Source of the DNA: Microcaldota archaeon
Lineage (GTDB): Archaea > Micrarchaeota > Micrarchaeia > Micrarchaeales > Micrarchaeaceae
NCBI GenBank assembly: GCA_021851535.1
Contig: JAJZDT010000086.1
Span: 1-6,473 of the forward strand
Length of the DNA stretch: 6,473 bases
Direction: 5' to 3'
Each line of letters opens with the position of its first letter. The stretch's first letter is position 1. The notes under the pieces are model-generated. The model was not told the origin of the DNA. It made no database searches and worked only from the letters and a program-made list of their open reading frames with translations. The translations under genes and the position numbers were made by a program. This document shows positions 6,118 through 6,473 of the stretch, piece after piece.

Positions 6118-6473
6118 GTGGTAGAGCGTAGAATTCCTAAAAAATCAGCAATGCAATTAAATGATGTGGCATTGGGACGATCTAATTACATTATACTCAT
6201 TGCAGCCATAATTATTGGTTTTGGCATATTATGGACGCTTTACTATGCGGCATTTTTGGGGTATATTCTGCAATGGATACTTGCTATACTCTCTTTAGTA
6301 ATAATTGGAATAATTATCAAGCGTGTAGGTCATTTTAAAGGAATATCCGGATCGTATGGGATTGGATTTATATATATAATAGGGACTAAGCGCGGTATAA
6401 ATTTCATAGATAGAATATCAAAAATATGCGGTAAATTTTGGGAAGAGCTTCCTATGTGGGGGCTGGTGCTGGC
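6118..6473 (+). CDS. Membrane metalloprotease, archaeal M50/site-2 protease type, 3' end cut by window
   Basis: 118 codons are visible from GTG at 6118. The frame is open back to 6046 and could alternatively start at TTG 6085 or 6088, which would add a hydrophobic N-terminal segment (LLLFLLVWVYFVV). Two hydrophobic segments follow (about residues 24-48 and 50-68). Next comes a stretch containing GISGSYGIGF and then GTKRGINFIDRISK, ending near the window edge in FWEELPMWGLVLA. This GT/RT-K-(R/K)-G-x-x-(F/L)-I-D-R signature before a 'GLVLGFG'-like helix is characteristic of archaeal M50 membrane proteases. The catalytic HExxH lies beyond the window and cannot be checked. An ATG at 6105 is in another frame and stops after eight codons. 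Family call is moderately confident; the start is uncertain. Confidence 0.65.
   Translation, partial: MVERRIPKKSAMQLNDVALGRSNYIILIAAIIIGFGILWTLYYAAFLGYILQWILAILSLVIIGIIIKRVGHFKGISGSYGIGFIYIIGTKRGINFIDRISKICGKFWEELPMWGLVL

Overview
The window looks like chromosomal DNA of an AT-rich archaeon. The evidence is a Nop5-type C/D sRNP core protein, a tetraether-synthase-like radical SAM enzyme, isoprenoid diphosphate synthases, TATA-like boxes 20-35 bases before start codons, several starts that look leaderless, and heavy use of ATA for isoleucine. Compact genes, short gaps and a Nop5 without its usual N-terminal domain would fit a reduced DPANN lineage such as Micrarchaeota. That placement is inference; no rRNA gene is present to test it.

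Left part, minus strand (1-3250). Read in the direction of transcription, a prenyl diphosphate synthase (PPS1, 3250-2210) comes first. It is followed by a shortened Nop5 (2110-1133), then an unrecognised 87-residue protein six bases downstream (1126-863). Last is the N-terminal half of a Tes-like radical SAM enzyme (764-1), which runs off the window. PPS1, Nop5 and Tes each have a candidate promoter; the 87-residue gene is probably co-transcribed with nop5.

Right part, plus strand (3376-6473). A divergent promoter region of about 125 bp separates PPS1 from a tightly packed trio: a Nudix hydrolase, a small P-loop kinase-like protein (1-base overlap) and a membrane protein of the dolichol kinase/DGK1/phytol kinase family (4-base overlap). 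A second prenyl diphosphate synthase (PPS2) follows after about 110 bp. Last is the start of a membrane metalloprotease of the M50/site-2 protease type, cut by the window end.

The main theme is isoprenoid and ether-lipid metabolism. Two diverged paralogous prenyl synthases flank a Nudix/kinase/CTP-dependent lipid kinase-like operon, and a Tes-like enzyme that could join lipid tails lies nearby. PPS1 and PPS2 differ at the chain-length-determining residues, and each has lost different conserved motif residues, so they may make different products or work together. The other notable gene is the Nop5 that begins directly at the coiled-coil/Nop region, lacks the fibrillarin-binding domain, and ends in an Arg/Asn/Gly-rich tail. 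No gene-free stretch exceeds 300 bases. No tRNA, rRNA, CRISPR array, insertion sequence or long repeat was seen.
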